Positions 48,060 through 59,519 of a DNA stretch of 64,000 nucleotides are shown in pieces. Under the pieces are notes generated by a model. That model made no database searches. It was given only the letters and a program-made list of their open reading frames with translations, and was not told the origin of the DNA. Source of the stretch: Phragmites australis (Eukaryota; Streptophyta; Magnoliopsida; Poales; Poaceae). Made by a program: the position numbers and the translations under genes. The DNA lies in the NCBI RefSeq assembly GCF_958298935.1, contig NC_084933.1, positions 5,067,001-5,131,000 of the forward strand. The letters are read 5' to 3'. Within the stretch, counting starts at the first letter, position 1. Each line of letters starts with the position of its first letter.

Positions 48060-48355
48060 TCGAGAGAGATAGTCCTTGACCCCCTTGGCCCTTAGTCATT
48101 GCCCGGCTCAGGAGGTAATCTGCCCGGAACCTGGCGATGACGTATCGGAGGAAGCCGAAGGCTAGGCGAGAGAGGTGGTCCTCGACACCCTCGGCCCTTA
48201 GCCACTGCCTGGCTCTAGAGGTAATCTGCCTGGAGCCTGGTGACGGCCTGTTGGAGGCGAAGCCAAAGGCCAGTCAGGAGAGGTGGTCCTCGACCCCCTA
48301 GGCCCCTTAGCCACTGCATGGTTCCGGAGGTAATCCACTTAGAGCTTGGTGACAA
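48060..48355. repeat. Detached block of ~3 units of the 108 bp repeat
   Basis: It has the same cggcccttagccactgcc / gaggtaatctgcc / gagcctgg unit as 43170-46035, separated from the main array by 2 kb of other repeats. Confidence 0.8.
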
Positions 48356-48379
48356 TGTTCTTTACTCAGTCCTCGTCAC

Positions 48380-49234
48380 TGGGATATTGCACCGTCGGTA
48401 GCGGAGTTGGTGGTGATGGAGCGGGGTCAGAGTGCCAGGGATCTACTCGGGAATTTCCCCCAGGCTTCCGACCCCTGTGCCATCCTTCATCAGTTCCCTC
48501 TGTGGCCAGGTATCCTGCTTGTCTTTTGAGGTACTCCTCCCGGAAGGTCGTGAGGGTTAAGCAGTCGTTGGTGTTGTGGCCACGCCCTGGTCCGTGTAGG
48601 ATACACCCGTATGCCTCCAGGGGTACCAGAGCTTGTGGTTGACATTGAGGTTGCTGCCAGGGGCCGCGTGCCCCGGAGCCTGTGGTTCCCCCAAGGCCTC
48701 CTTTTCTTTGGGGAGACCATCGAGGTTGTCTGGCAAACTAGTTTTCAGAGCCAGAGTGGACTTGGGGTTCCCCACGTGCAGTTGGCGTCTCAAGGGCTGC
48801 ATCAGAGGCACAGATGGGGTCTATGCACTCCAGAGCATTGCGCCTCTTCGGAACCTTCCTTTGCTTGGGGGGGGGGGGGGGCGAGGATGACGGTGGGTGT
48901 ACGGATTCTCAGAAGGTGTTGGCTCGCCTGTGGCGTCCCAGGTGTTATCGAAGAAGATACCCTGGGACCAAATCCAGGCGGGAACATTTCGGGGTTCGAT
49001 CGCCCAGAACCACTGGATGGTGGCCTGCTTGGTTGTGACCTCAGCCGCGACTTCTTCTGGTGTAGCGAGGTCTTCGCCATGTAGAGGCTGGAAGGGCTCC
49101 ACGCCGTTTGGAATTTTCATACCGACCCAACGTTCTGGGTCAGTCAAGGCTGGAGGAGCTCCGTCCCATATGGCAGTGGGGCTCGAGGGTATACGTGATG
49201 TGCACAGCTGAGGCAGCCGCACATATGGTTTCAT
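48380..49234 (-). pseudogene. Tat-like gag remnant
   Basis: The minus-strand frame beginning MKPYVRLPQLCTSR (49234) carries PPALTDPERWVGMKIPNGVE and reads for 137 codons just inside the primer-site end. That is the position of gag in LTR elements. Further on (about 48600-48530), HGPGRGHNTNDCLTL followed by REEYLKRQ resembles the Cys-His-poor gag C-terminal signature of Tat elements. Between them the frame is broken and there is a run of ~15 G (48869-48883). The product is therefore probably inactive. Confidence 0.6.
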
Positions 49235-49323
49235 GGTTCTTCCGGTGGATATGGCAGCTACCGTGTTGGAGGTTTTTCTGGTGGATTCCTACTTCTGTGT
49301 TCGAATCCCCAAGGATGGCACGC

Positions 49324-50161
49324 TGTTAGAGAAAAAGATCGTCTTGCCCTAGCTAGTACGGCGAGAGTTGCTTCTAAGGAGGAGACTCAAGCTTGGAGAC
49401 GAAGTTTGAGAGGAAGGAACACCATGAATGTATTGATAGTAAAATATGGACTAGGCTAGGGGGAGTATCACATGAAAACTTTGTGATTATGCTCCTCCGT
49501 TGTGTCTTGAGCAGGCTCTTTTTTTGACCTTTTTCTTCCAGGTGACCACGACCCCCTATTTATAAGGCAGTACATAGCTTAGTGTACAAGTTATCACGAT
49601 ATACAAATATCTAGGACCTGGCCGAATTACTGGGCCTTATAATGGATAACTACCTTTTACTTTACATAGAAGATAAATATCTACCATGGTAACTGTTTTG
49701 GTGCCTGCCCTCTGAGGTGTCAGCCGGTTGCAAATTATGGCCCGACGCCGCTCTACCGGGGGTGTCAGGATAAGCACCACTTGCACTGGCATTTATTGCT
49801 CATCACCTTGCATCAGGTCGGCGGTAGAGGGGGTGTCCTTTCTTCCCTGATATTATCTCCGGAGGGTGGTCGCGCCTTTAGGTTTCGGAAGACCGCATGG
49901 GCACCGGAGGAGCGGCCCAAAGGGGTCCGCAGCCTCTGGGAATAAGGCCTCCTGTTGACTTTGGAGGTCGAAGGCTCTGAGGGTACTTGCTGTAGCTCTG
50001 AGTCTTCGGAAGGCCGTGTAGGAGCCGGAGAGGTGGCCCAAAGGGATTCGTAGCCTCCGGGGATGGGGCCTCTTGCCAAGTCCAGAGGCCGAAGGCTCTG
50101 GAGGGACCTTTGATAGTGACCGCCAACCATTATCCTCAGGCTGGTCTATTTTCCTCCAACA
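49324..50161 (-). repeat. LTR (5' side in element orientation)
   Basis: Pairs with 40511-41370. It begins tgttagagaaaaag (one base off the other LTR's TGTTGGAG start) and ends TTCCTCCAACA. A TATA-containing block lies at about 49556. Confidence 0.88.
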
Positions 50162-50322
50162 CCCATCACCTTCCAGCACTTTGTCCGGGTCGGAGAACCC
50201 ACCTTCAAAATATTGCCACGTTCGCTAGCAACAAGCAGGTGGATTGACCATCAATACATCACAATATTCATATTCAATATGTTGATCTATTTAGAGGTTA
50301 TTTTAATCTTTTTTTACTAATT

Positions 50323-51954
50323 CACTACTAGAAAATTGGAGCTAGATTTTAATCTATTTAGAGGTAATTTTAACATTTTTTCCTTAAATCACTACTAGAA
50401 AACTGGAGATCCAGGTAACAATGGCATAATCACATACTTTAAATGAGAAAAGTAGCCACAAATGAAAAGTAGTTCATCTCTATGTACCCTACAATGAGAA
50501 AATTGTAATTTTTACTCAATTAGAGCTCAACTAGAAAGTAGCACGATGTTGTGGCACGATTTGATCTATCGTAGGGAATTTTTGGTTATTAACAATTTGC
50601 TTACATGCTATTTTTAATCAATGGTGAGGGGATGCAAACTAACTCATATAAGGAAGGGCTTCAACTAGCAATATGTATTATTTATGTGTAAGATACATCT
50701 AGGGAAGTCTTAAAAACAATGTTTTTCCATTTTATGTTTTTTATCAATTTATGTAGAAATTAATGAAACATAAAGGGTTAATTGAAGATTAACCAAGAAA
50801 TTATGTTAATCAACTGTTTCATTACTTGATGGTATTTTTCTGTACAGAGGATGATAAAAGAATCTTAACAAAGTTGGTGTCATCATTTTTGGATTTCTCC
50901 TTAATTAGTTATGGAATTAATAATTTACAGCTCAATTAATGGAATAAAGGAATTTCAGTACACTTTTCTGCAGTGCATGTATTTTTAACATGTATATTAA
51001 ATCAATTTGAACACAAGAAAATTAGTTTCAACTTTTTTCGAGCTCTAATTACTTTTCTATTATTCCGATAATCTAATTAACCTCAAATACTTTTCCTACT
51101 CAGTTCTATCTAGCCTCTCTCTGTTTTGTGGGTCTTGGGCCTACGACTGCGGTCGACCTACAATAGAGGGAGAGGGGATCGACTTTGACCCGATTTTGAC
51201 TGGTAGCCAGTGATGAATGACGGTGAGGTCTGGCGGGGGAGTGGTACCGGGAGGACCAACACGAGGAGAGGAATGCATTAAAGGGGTCAATGGTGACATG
51301 CACGTCGGCGAAACGGCTCATCGACGGTAATGACAGCGGTGACATTCTGAGAGGACGGTGGTGGCTTGACCCGACGATGAAGATAGGGAAGGGAGGAGAG
51401 CATGAGCTTCCTGGGATGGGGTGGGGATGTCACCATGGATTCGGCCTGGTCGGAGAGTGGCCCGAGGTGACTATTGGCGTTCAGGCGGAGGAGGAGCTCG
51501 AGGTGCCCGAATGGAGAAGAAGGAGAGGGTGCTAGTGAGGTTTCCGCCAGAGGGAGGGGTCGAGGGCGAGGTCCAGGTGTAGCTCCTCATCAGGTTTTCC
51601 CCCAAATTTTGAAGTCTCCAAGCGCAAGGTTCGGCTCCTCTTTGTTCTATTCCTGTTAAGTGGAGACTTATTAGTGATGGCCTGCAATACGAGTTGGCAC
51701 TGACGTATCAGTGCCGGTTCATGGTTACCAGTTGGCTAGTATTAGTGCCAGCTCATGGTTACCAATTGGCACTGACGTATCTGTGCCAGTTTGTTCCAAG
51801 AGCCGGTATTGATCCTGAGTATCAGTGTCGTTCAACCCGACTCAATCGTTGATCGAGTGTGGGATGTTAAGAACCAGCACTGATACTTTATCAGTTTGGT
51901 TCTATCCTAGCTGGCATTGATAACCCAGCTCGGATGACTATTTCTGTTGTAGTG
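50323..51954. mobile_element. Non-autonomous CACTA element, 1.63 kb, ATT target duplication
   Basis: The left terminus is CACTACTAGAAAATTGG (50323); the complement of the right terminus is CACTACAACAGAAATAGTC (51954). Flanking trinucleotides are att (50320-50322) and att (51955-51957), the 3 bp duplication expected for this superfamily. Subterminal motifs of the gcactgacgtatcagtgccgg type cluster at the right end. The left ~63 bp, including the terminus, is tandemly duplicated, with a second CACTACTAGAAAAC at about 50386. Short GC-rich open frames near 51290-51600 are not recognised. Confidence 0.75.
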
Positions 51955-51957
51955 ATT

Positions 51958-52936
51958 GTAGAAGCGCATGGACAGTAGATCTTTCAGCCATAAGCCTTTG
52001 GTCTGTTTCGGAGCTAGATGCTGTTAAAATCATATATCCTTCTTTAGGAACTGTAACCTTAAAAGAGATAGTGATCTTCATTTTATTGTTATCAGCCTAT
52101 GTGGTCATCACCACATGTAGTTTGCCACCAATGTCCGTAATAATGTTATGTAGTCATTATAGTTGAGGAAGTATCTACATCAATCAGCATACTAGTTTTT
52201 GAATTTAATTGTGTCAAAATTTATTAACTGGAAACTGCAATATTAATTATCACACGCCTAACAAAAACCTAGAATATAATCACAAATAGCCCACAGCAAT
52301 GTGCGAGTTATTCACCTAGTTGGTCACTAAAATGTAAGTTTACTCTGGTTCTTAACAGTGCTTATAGGTGGACCAACTGGTCAATGGAGGAAACAAGAAA
52401 GAGGAGAAGCACAGTGCCATGCCTTCTTAATGGTCTTGCCAAGGGGCGGGAGGCAGGGCCAAGGTGACCAGAAAATGCGACAACGGGATCATAGCTGATT
52501 GTGTTTTTGGGCCACATTTGGCATTTGAGACTTAAACCAACTACTTCCATGTGTTCATTCGTTTAGGTTTTTTTTTTCTGAGAGGCTGTCTTCAATGATT
52601 TGGGAGATAGTAGAAGCTTTAAAAAATAGCAAAAAATACAGAAAACATTCCGAAAATTCAGGAAAAGCCACATGAATATTCCAAGCTAAAATTTTATTTA
52701 CCTCACGAAAAGATTTTTGTTGAGCAATAATCTACTAGTCATTCAGTAACTACAAACGAATAACTACCTTGACAACCGTGTGTGTCATAAATTTCAGCAA
52801 AGTCGATGAACAAAAACAACACAGGCCAGCAGTCCATGACTGTCTACTATAGAGCGACATTCGTCAGCTAGCATTACTTTAAAGACAGTCAGGCAGTAGG
52901 CTGAAGGCTTTCTTTGCAACAAGTTGACTGAACTGA
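51958..52936. other. Intergenic, no gene recognised
   Basis: AT-rich DNA lies between the CACTA element and the hAT transposase remnant. I see no coding exon; upstream exons of the transposase, if present, are not recognisable here. Confidence 0.3.
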
Positions 52937-53815
52937 TGGGTGTACATGAAAGAGAAATTTAATAAATATTGGTCAGATGTTCATGGTTTGATGACTGTTG
53001 CTGCTGTCCTAGATCCTAGGTACAAACTGCAATTGTTGAATGCTCTTTTTCTCAAAATTAATGGGACAGAAAGTGCAGCTAAGGAACCCGTTGAAAAGGT
53101 TAGAGACTTGTTGTACAGCTTGGTGTTGCAATACCAAGATACCATGGAGGGTATTGCATCAACAGATGGTTCCGATACTAGAGCTAGTGTTGTTGCTCAG
53201 ACCAAAGATGATGATGACTGGATTGACACATTCGATGAATACATAGCAAAGCAACCAGCTGCGACGTCTTCTTATGTGCGCACAGAGCTGGATTTGTACT
53301 TGGAGGAGCCACTGCTACCTAGAACACAATATTTGGATATCATACACTGGTGGCAATATGCAGGGCTCAAATATCCTACTTTGCGAAAGATTGCTCGGGA
53401 TGTTATGGCAATTCCCGTGACAACAGTAGCATCCGAGTCAATATTTAGTACCGGTGGGAGGATAATTAGTCCATCTCGAAGTAGTCTTGCTCCACAAATG
53501 GTAGAAGCACTTATGTGTATGCAAACTTGGTCTCGAGCTGATATGTTAGGTAACAATACTTATGCATTTCTATATTTCAATACTTATGTGTAACTAACAT
53601 GTGTATGCACTAACTTGTGAACACTGTGTTATTAGGGCATCAATCCACTTTTTCAAGCGCATTGAGGACTTGTCTTGAGGATGAAGAGGAAGAAATGGTA
53701 ATATCATTCTATCCTTTTTTTTTAAATTGTTATCCTTATCTATCACTTAACATATGATTGTGCTAATGATGCTCTCTATATTTAGGAGGAACTTGATTCA
53801 GCTATTATTGATTGA
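52937..53815 (+). pseudogene. hAT-family transposase C-terminal part (RICESLEEPER-like)
   Basis: Three exons join in phase: 52937-53549, 53636-53697 and 53786-53815 (TGA), with GT-AG introns. The first begins MKEKFNKYWSDVHGL and includes AAVLDPRYKLQLL, part of the RNase-H-like region. The hAT dimerisation domain follows, with HWWQYAGLKYPTLRKIARDV, TTVASESIFSTGGRIISPSR and a leucine/methionine-rich LAPQMVEALMCMQTW. Exon 2 adds an acidic tail (LEDEEEE). No stop or frameshift occurs in about 235 codons. The BED zinc finger and the catalytic N-terminal half are absent, because an in-frame stop lies at 52934. It is a truncated transposon gene, not a complete domesticated gene. Confidence 0.85.
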
Positions 53816-54289
53816 ACGAAGAATTGGAGGAAGAATTGAAGCTCTACAATTTGTTGTGGCTCCATACTTATCTTCAACTATTATTGTTAACTTTTATTTG
53901 GTCATTGGGCAAGACGTGTTGTAATAACTAGTAATGTACTACTCATTTTATTGTTGGCTTGTGTAGCTTGTTGCTTTGGCTACTTGCTTACTGTCAAGTG
54001 TCAAGTGTGAAAGTGGTATTTATGAATTGTCTTTCATGTGAGGATATGTGAGGATAAAACCATGAGATGGTTTGCTATTATGTAAGGATGCTGATAAAAC
54101 CATGTTTTGTACTTCTGTATGTTTGTTGTTTAGTTGTTTCTAGGTTCTATACTTTTATACATGTATGAATGCATGGTTCATGGTTGATTTCATTATTTGG
54201 TGCATCTGCTACTTTATATACATCATTTTCATGGTTAGGTAACCAGTTCATGCTTCTGTACTTCAAAATGTACATGTTCTGTGACTACT

Positions 54290-54503
54290 GCATGTTTGGG
54301 TCCCCGCGGGTGCCCACGGGTCCCCGTCGGGTTTCGGGTCCCCACGGGTCCCCGTTGGGTTTCGGGTCCTCACGGGGTTCGGGGTCGGGTTCAATTTTGC
54401 ACCCGCAATGTGGTTCGGGTTCGGATCGGGTTTTTAAATTCGGGTTTCGGGTCGGGTTCGTTCTGGCTGAACCCGACCCCGACCCGACCCGTTGCCAGGC
54501 CTA
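54290..54503 (+). repeat. hAT right terminal region
   Basis: Dense repeats of ggttcgggt / ggtccccgcggg are followed by gacccgacccgttgccaggccta. The terminal complement TAGGCCTGGCAACGGG fits a hAT terminal inverted repeat. An 8 bp target duplication would be tcatgaga (54504-54511), but no left end carrying it is visible in the window. Confidence 0.7.
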
Positions 54504-54511
54504 TCATGAGA

Positions 54512-57500
54512 CTTGATAAACATAGCAACAGTGCCCCAAATTTATTCTTCTGACAAATGGAAGGACTTGTCAGTATATTTGTCATTTCATGTACTTTATG
54601 TTAGGCTATACAGTAATAGAGACCGGTAGAATCCTTAGCTTCTGATGTCTTCCCTAGCTACGAGGTATCCAATGTGTCAGAAAACCTGTCTTAAGCTACT
54701 CATAGTCTTAAATACCTGATGTTTTGAAAACGTCCCGTCAAGCTTTTGAAATTTTAACTATTAATAACTTTTAAACCACATAGTTTAGAAATATTTATAT
54801 TATATACGTAGATTTATCTTGTAATAACTTTCATAATCACATAAAATGATTGAATTTTCTAAATACTCTAGAAGAAAATAGTGGTCAAATATACACATTG
54901 GAGACTGTGTTATGTCCAAAATGTCAACTATTTTTTACCAGAAGGAGTAGTACCTCTATGTGGTTGAATTAGCTGGAGTATGAGGTACAACCATACCAGA
55001 TATGTATCCTTCTAAAGTTACTTAGACAAAGCCATGCTTGCCGACCTAGGGTCATATAGTTGATCAGATGGTACTATCTCAGCAATCATGCCTAAAAGAT
55101 TCCTTTTTGTTAACATGCAAATCTTGATTGCTTAGGAGTTAAGTCACGGTTGTTTAGAATGATATTTACCAGACTTATCTCCTTCCATGTATATCGCGAT
55201 TTTTTTTCCTGTGTAACCTTATGTATATGGCTATATATGTATGAAACTGGAGGCCGCAACGTTTTGTGTGGTGTGCTTCCCCTAAAGTCTCTCTTTTTCG
55301 ATTATCATGTATCAGATGCTCTTAAATTTCTAATTGGCTTCAGGTTGTTACAGGCTTCCAGCTAAGTTAGACATTACTACTAGCTAGCTACCTAGAAAAG
55401 TAAAAGGTCATAGCTAGCTGATGAGAGACAAAATTATCACCTTTCCTATAATATTTCTTTTACCTTTTTCATGTGTCATTTGCCAGTAGCATTATCTGTA
55501 ATTTTCCTGTACTCCATTTGTTCAAAGAACAAAAATACATTCATTAAGAATTATAACTAAAACCTAACATTTATTGATTGCTGCACTGATGAAAAAGATC
55601 TTTGTACATGTATTGATTGTTACACTGAAAAGTTGTTTGTGCATGTAATGCCAAAAGTGCTTGTTACCATGATTCCATGTAATTCTAGTTGCTAAAGCTG
55701 TAGTCCATGAGCTTTCACTAATAACAGCATATCATGGTTTTCGCAAACCAATCTATTGCTATGCTTTCATAGGTTCAAAAGAATTATTTCTTTTTAGGAA
55801 TGATTCCGCTGAAGAAAGATCAGCCATTGTAACTGCTTCATTAAATATGAGATCATGATTTGGTTAGATACTCTAGATATTCTACGCCATTTTCTCCTAT
55901 AAGCATCATGATATATATCAGATCAAGTAGCTTCCAGAATAATCCATTGAACAGTATACCTACTTCGATGTGCTTTAGTACATTCACTTTAAGGCCTAGG
56001 TTTGTTCCTTATGCATGGATGGCATCTATATATGTTTCGTTTTAAACATCTCAAAAGAGAGAGAGAGAGAGAGAGAGAGTCCAGATTCAAGTACGTATCT
56101 TAACTCTACATATTCAACTGTATGTGCAAACTCGTCACCAGTATGACTTCGTTAGCTATAGTGCAAGAGGAGCATAATAAGTATACTAATGGAAAACCTC
56201 TACTGTTGATCCCTCAACTCTTCTCATAGTTTATTTTTTATCACTCACCTCCAATGCCAGATAAAACCTGTCCCTCCACTCTGAAAGCCAGAAATAGAGA
56301 TTTTTTCCTATACTAATAAACACAGAGAAAAATAGGACATAGAATATCCTCTTAGGATATGCAACTGATATATCGGGGCACCAATCCATTAAATATTTCT
56401 TCGATATACCAATCCATTAAATATTTCTACTAGTAACTCTGTTTTATGCCATCAGCCAATAAATTAAATATCCAGCAAACAAAATATTCTAGACATTCAC
56501 AGAGGAACTATAATATAATTTAAAAGTTTAGCATCATCATATTTACCTACAGAACAAGGATATAATAATATACCGCATTTTATTTTAGATGGGGTTGAGT
56601 GGATGGTATTTAGCTTTTATCCATTATCCGTGTATACAATTTATGATCATATTACAATCACACCACGAATATGATTTCTCATACCCAACTCTCAAAGAAA
56701 ACTTCTCATCACATACTATTTATCCCTACTTCTGTATTTATTATTTGTTATTAAATAAGCTCCGCATTTTAGGAATGTTCTTTGTCACCCAAAAATAATT
56801 AAAGTAATTTGTCAATGATGACGATAATTGTTGCGTATGTAGTGTAGTAGTGGATCTCGATCACACACATTATCAAGAGATAAGGATCATAGTAGTCATG
56901 CAATAAGAACGGTAGTAGCGCACGCCACATAACTTTTTCACGTCTATGGCATGATAAAGTGAACACTGATAATTTTCTCCCGAATATAATCGAAAATGGT
57001 TGAATGACACATTCACCCAACATACCTTTTTCTCGAAGGAATAAATAGATATATCATGTTCGCACGGGTTACTACAATATTATACGCTTTTCAAACCATA
57101 CATAAAAGAACAATTCATCAAATGTTTTTATAAAACATAACTATTTTTCATTTCCCTGCTAAAAGATTTAATTATAACAAACATCCGTCTTGAAGAAATA
57201 TCAGATGCTGCTTGCCTCTAGCCCAAATTAATAACATTATATCATGGGAACCATATAGGACAATAACAAAGTAGATTAGTAGCTTTTACTGTTCCCATCA
57301 CATTAAGAGAATTCAGGTGCAGGATCCTCACTTTTTAATTGTTTCGAGAATATCGCATAAATAATGCACGTGTCAGGAATATTGAAATATCATTGAATAT
57401 AGTGAGATAGCGAACTTGAGTCAACCTATTTGATGGTTTAAAGATACTCTACAAGAAAGTAAAACATTTTAGAGATCTGCCCAAACTAAAAATTCCATGA

Positions 57501-58226
57501 AATCCGACATTGTGTAGAATTCCACAAAAACATTCATATGGTTTGAGTCACTCCATGCGTGGAAACATTTTGGAGATCCTGATTTAGGAGGATGTATCTA
57601 TGTATTTTCTCAAAATTCAAATATCAATAAATAGAACACATCCACAGTACTAAAGTCTGAAATAAGAAGGAAAGGATTGTTGCTGCATTCTTGGGTTAGT
57701 TTCTGCATTTTTCTTAGGTAATTATTTCCATAAACGGTGAATTAGTATAGGGGGCACTCCTCATGTGATAGATTATGTGTGAAGGGTCACTGAAATACAA
57801 AAATAAAGAGAAAAAATTGTTAATATCCCCACACTTCAGTTAGTTTCCTGCTAAGTTGATTTTTTAAATATAAAATGAATGTGCTATAGAGTAATATAAA
57901 GATTCAAGATGGCTAGAGGTTTGTCTCAGCAAGAAAATTACCGACGGATTTATCTAACACTACACTTGCTAGCATTTTTTTTATTGATTGCATACATGTG
58001 CAATTACACAGCATTTGATGAAGCCCTAGAGATTATTTAGATGAATACAAACATAGTTCATATGTGGGCCTTAGAACCTGATACAACTACTTACTGTATA
58101 TGAAAGTATGCATGCATGCGTAGAAGCCCATATATTTAGGAACTTTTTAGGGAGCACAGGCATTAAGACCAGAGCTAACAAGCATATATATATATCCATC
58201 ATACAATGCAAACACACGTACATCAA
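54512..58226. other. Long AT-rich interval without recognised genes
   Basis: About 3.7 kb in which I find no supportable exon. A Stowaway-like end (accagaaggagtagta) occurs near 54950, and a GA dinucleotide microsatellite of about 12 units lies at 56056-56079. The open frames here are short and lack coding character. Confidence 0.4.
56056..56079. repeat. (GA)n microsatellite
   Basis: About 12 uninterrupted ga units. Confidence 0.9.
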
Positions 58227-58520
58227 TCACGGATGACGGCCAAACTGTCTCATGTAGTTTTTGTATTCGTTGGAAGACATGGTGTGGTCTGAATCAGTGG
58301 ACACACCGGCTGAATCAATACTGGTTCCACCTGCTATGAGCTTCCTTCCTAGGGTCATGCCACCTGCAAAGATGGTTCCTTCATTGCTTCCATAAGAACT
58401 TGCAAGTGAGGTTGGTTGTTCAGGTTTCATTCCATGAGAACTTGCATGATCAAAGTATGCAACTGTGAACATCATGGCCATCAGAATGAGCAGTCCCAGC
58501 GTTGGGGACTTCATCTGCAT
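58227..58520 (-). CDS. Small secreted-peptide precursor, ~97 aa
   Basis: The frame starts at MQMKSPTLG (58520; or MKSP at 58514). It has a hydrophobic signal peptide (LGLLILMAMMFTVAY) probably cleaved near SSHG, a variable Gly/Ser-rich propeptide without cysteines, and a C-terminal block STDSDHTMSSNEYKNYMRQF ending GRHP before the stop. The block aligns with TDSHHDLSADQYRRFIRNNQ ending KKP in the gene at 61324: TDS, H, S, Y, an aromatic, R and a terminal P coincide. This is the layout of plant peptide-hormone precursors, but the motif does not match the CLE, CEP, RGF, PSY, PIP or IDA motifs as I know them. A 76 bp intron in the 5' leader (58555-58630, GT-AG) is likely. A TATATA sequence lies near 58690. 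No ligand function is shown by sequence alone. Confidence 0.7.
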   Translation of the reverse strand: MQMKSPTLGLLILMAMMFTVAYFDHASSHGMKPEQPTSLASSYGSNEGTIFAGGMTLGRKLIAGGTSIDSAGVSTDSDHTMSSNEYKNYMRQFGRHP

Positions 58521-58554
58521 ATACGCTGGATACACGTACTGATGTTGTAATTTT

Positions 58555-58630
58555 CTGAAGTAATAAATGGAAATTAGTTTGAACCATATTGAGGAATCTG
58601 ATGGAGCTAAAAGGAAAAAAAAATACTCAC
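58555..58630 (-). other. Predicted 5' leader intron of the peptide gene
   Basis: On the minus strand, TTCAG|GTGAGTATT (donor) and TTACTTCAG|AAAATT (acceptor, preceded by a pyrimidine-rich stretch) bracket 76 bp. Splicing places a short upstream frame starting at about 58685 out of phase with the main ATG. Confidence 0.5.
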
Positions 58631-58899
58631 CTGAATTATCTTGATTAGTTGAAAGCTTGTGCTGATGATAACCATGGACAAGCATGAGCTATGTATATAG
58701 CCATATTGATAGAAATGTAGCTATCTAGAAAGGGACACTAATAATATTATGCTATGGTGGAAAGCTTAGCTTTTGGCGCATTATGTCCACAAAACTGCCA
58801 TGAGCAATGATAATAATTTAGATGTGTGACTATTAGGTAAATTTTATGCCTTATCATGTATACTTGGTTAGTGAACTATTGTGAACTCTTTGAATCATA

Positions 58900-59156
58900 C
58901 TCTCTCCGTCCAAAAATAAAATGTGTGTTTGCTTTACGAAAAGTCAAACTTCGCATATTTTGACAGACACATAGTCAAATTATAAGTATATTTAGTGTAT
59001 AAAAAATATACATTTAGATTCGTATTTCAAATTTCTTTCACGCTATATTAGTTATGTAGCTATAAATTATGTATTATGTGAGAAAATAATGGTTAAAATC
59101 TAATTTTGAAGACCAAACCAAAATTAAATGTGCCTCGTATTCTTAGATGGAGGATG
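58900..59156. mobile_element. Stowaway-like (Tc1/mariner) MITE
   Basis: It begins CTCTCTCCGTCCAAAAATAA and its end has the complement CATCCTCCATCTAAGAATA, with TA dinucleotides on both sides (58898-58899 and 59157-59158). Size and termini fit grass Stowaway elements. Confidence 0.7.
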
Positions 59157-59519
59157 TACATAACAACATCTAAGCATTCCGTTCACAAACCTGCGAACTA
59201 TTTGTATCAGACATCTCTCATGAAGAATATTAGATGCTGCTCGCCTCTTTTCATGGCAACCCTATAGCTACAACAGGATTAAGTCGACAGATAGCTTTAC
59301 TTTTCGTTGTTTGTTCAAAGAATTGCCAACATAGAACTCTCAAGTTCTAATTATTTTAGTCATGGGGATACATGGAAAGTTCAAAAATCACAAAGTACAG
59401 TACGACATTTAAGCTGAAATTGAACTGTATCAATAGAATATGGATTATTTTAGATCCAATTCTGGAAGGGATCTGAGAATAAGATGAGCTCCTTGCACGT
59501 TAGCATTCGAAGTAATGAA

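Larger units (their letters stand above)
40511..50161 (-). mobile_element. Tat-like LTR retrotransposon, non-autonomous, rich in internal tandem repeats
   Basis: The LTRs are 40511-41370 and 49324-50161. The element runs on the minus strand. A TATAAATAGGGGG promoter lies on the minus strand inside each LTR. A purine tract (AATGAGGGGGTAC) precedes the LTR at 41370. A primer-site-like GCGTGCCATCCTTGGGGATT follows the other LTR. Target duplication is cctat/cccat with one difference. A gag-like frame lies just inside the 5' side. No reverse transcriptase, RNase H or integrase is recognisable; tandem arrays occupy most of 43170-47720. LTR divergence of several percent suggests a moderately old insertion. 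Confidence 0.85.

Noticed and set aside
54169..54585. Open frames with Gly/Ser/Arg-rich repeats
   Set aside because: They are translations of the hAT subterminal ggttcgggt repeats.
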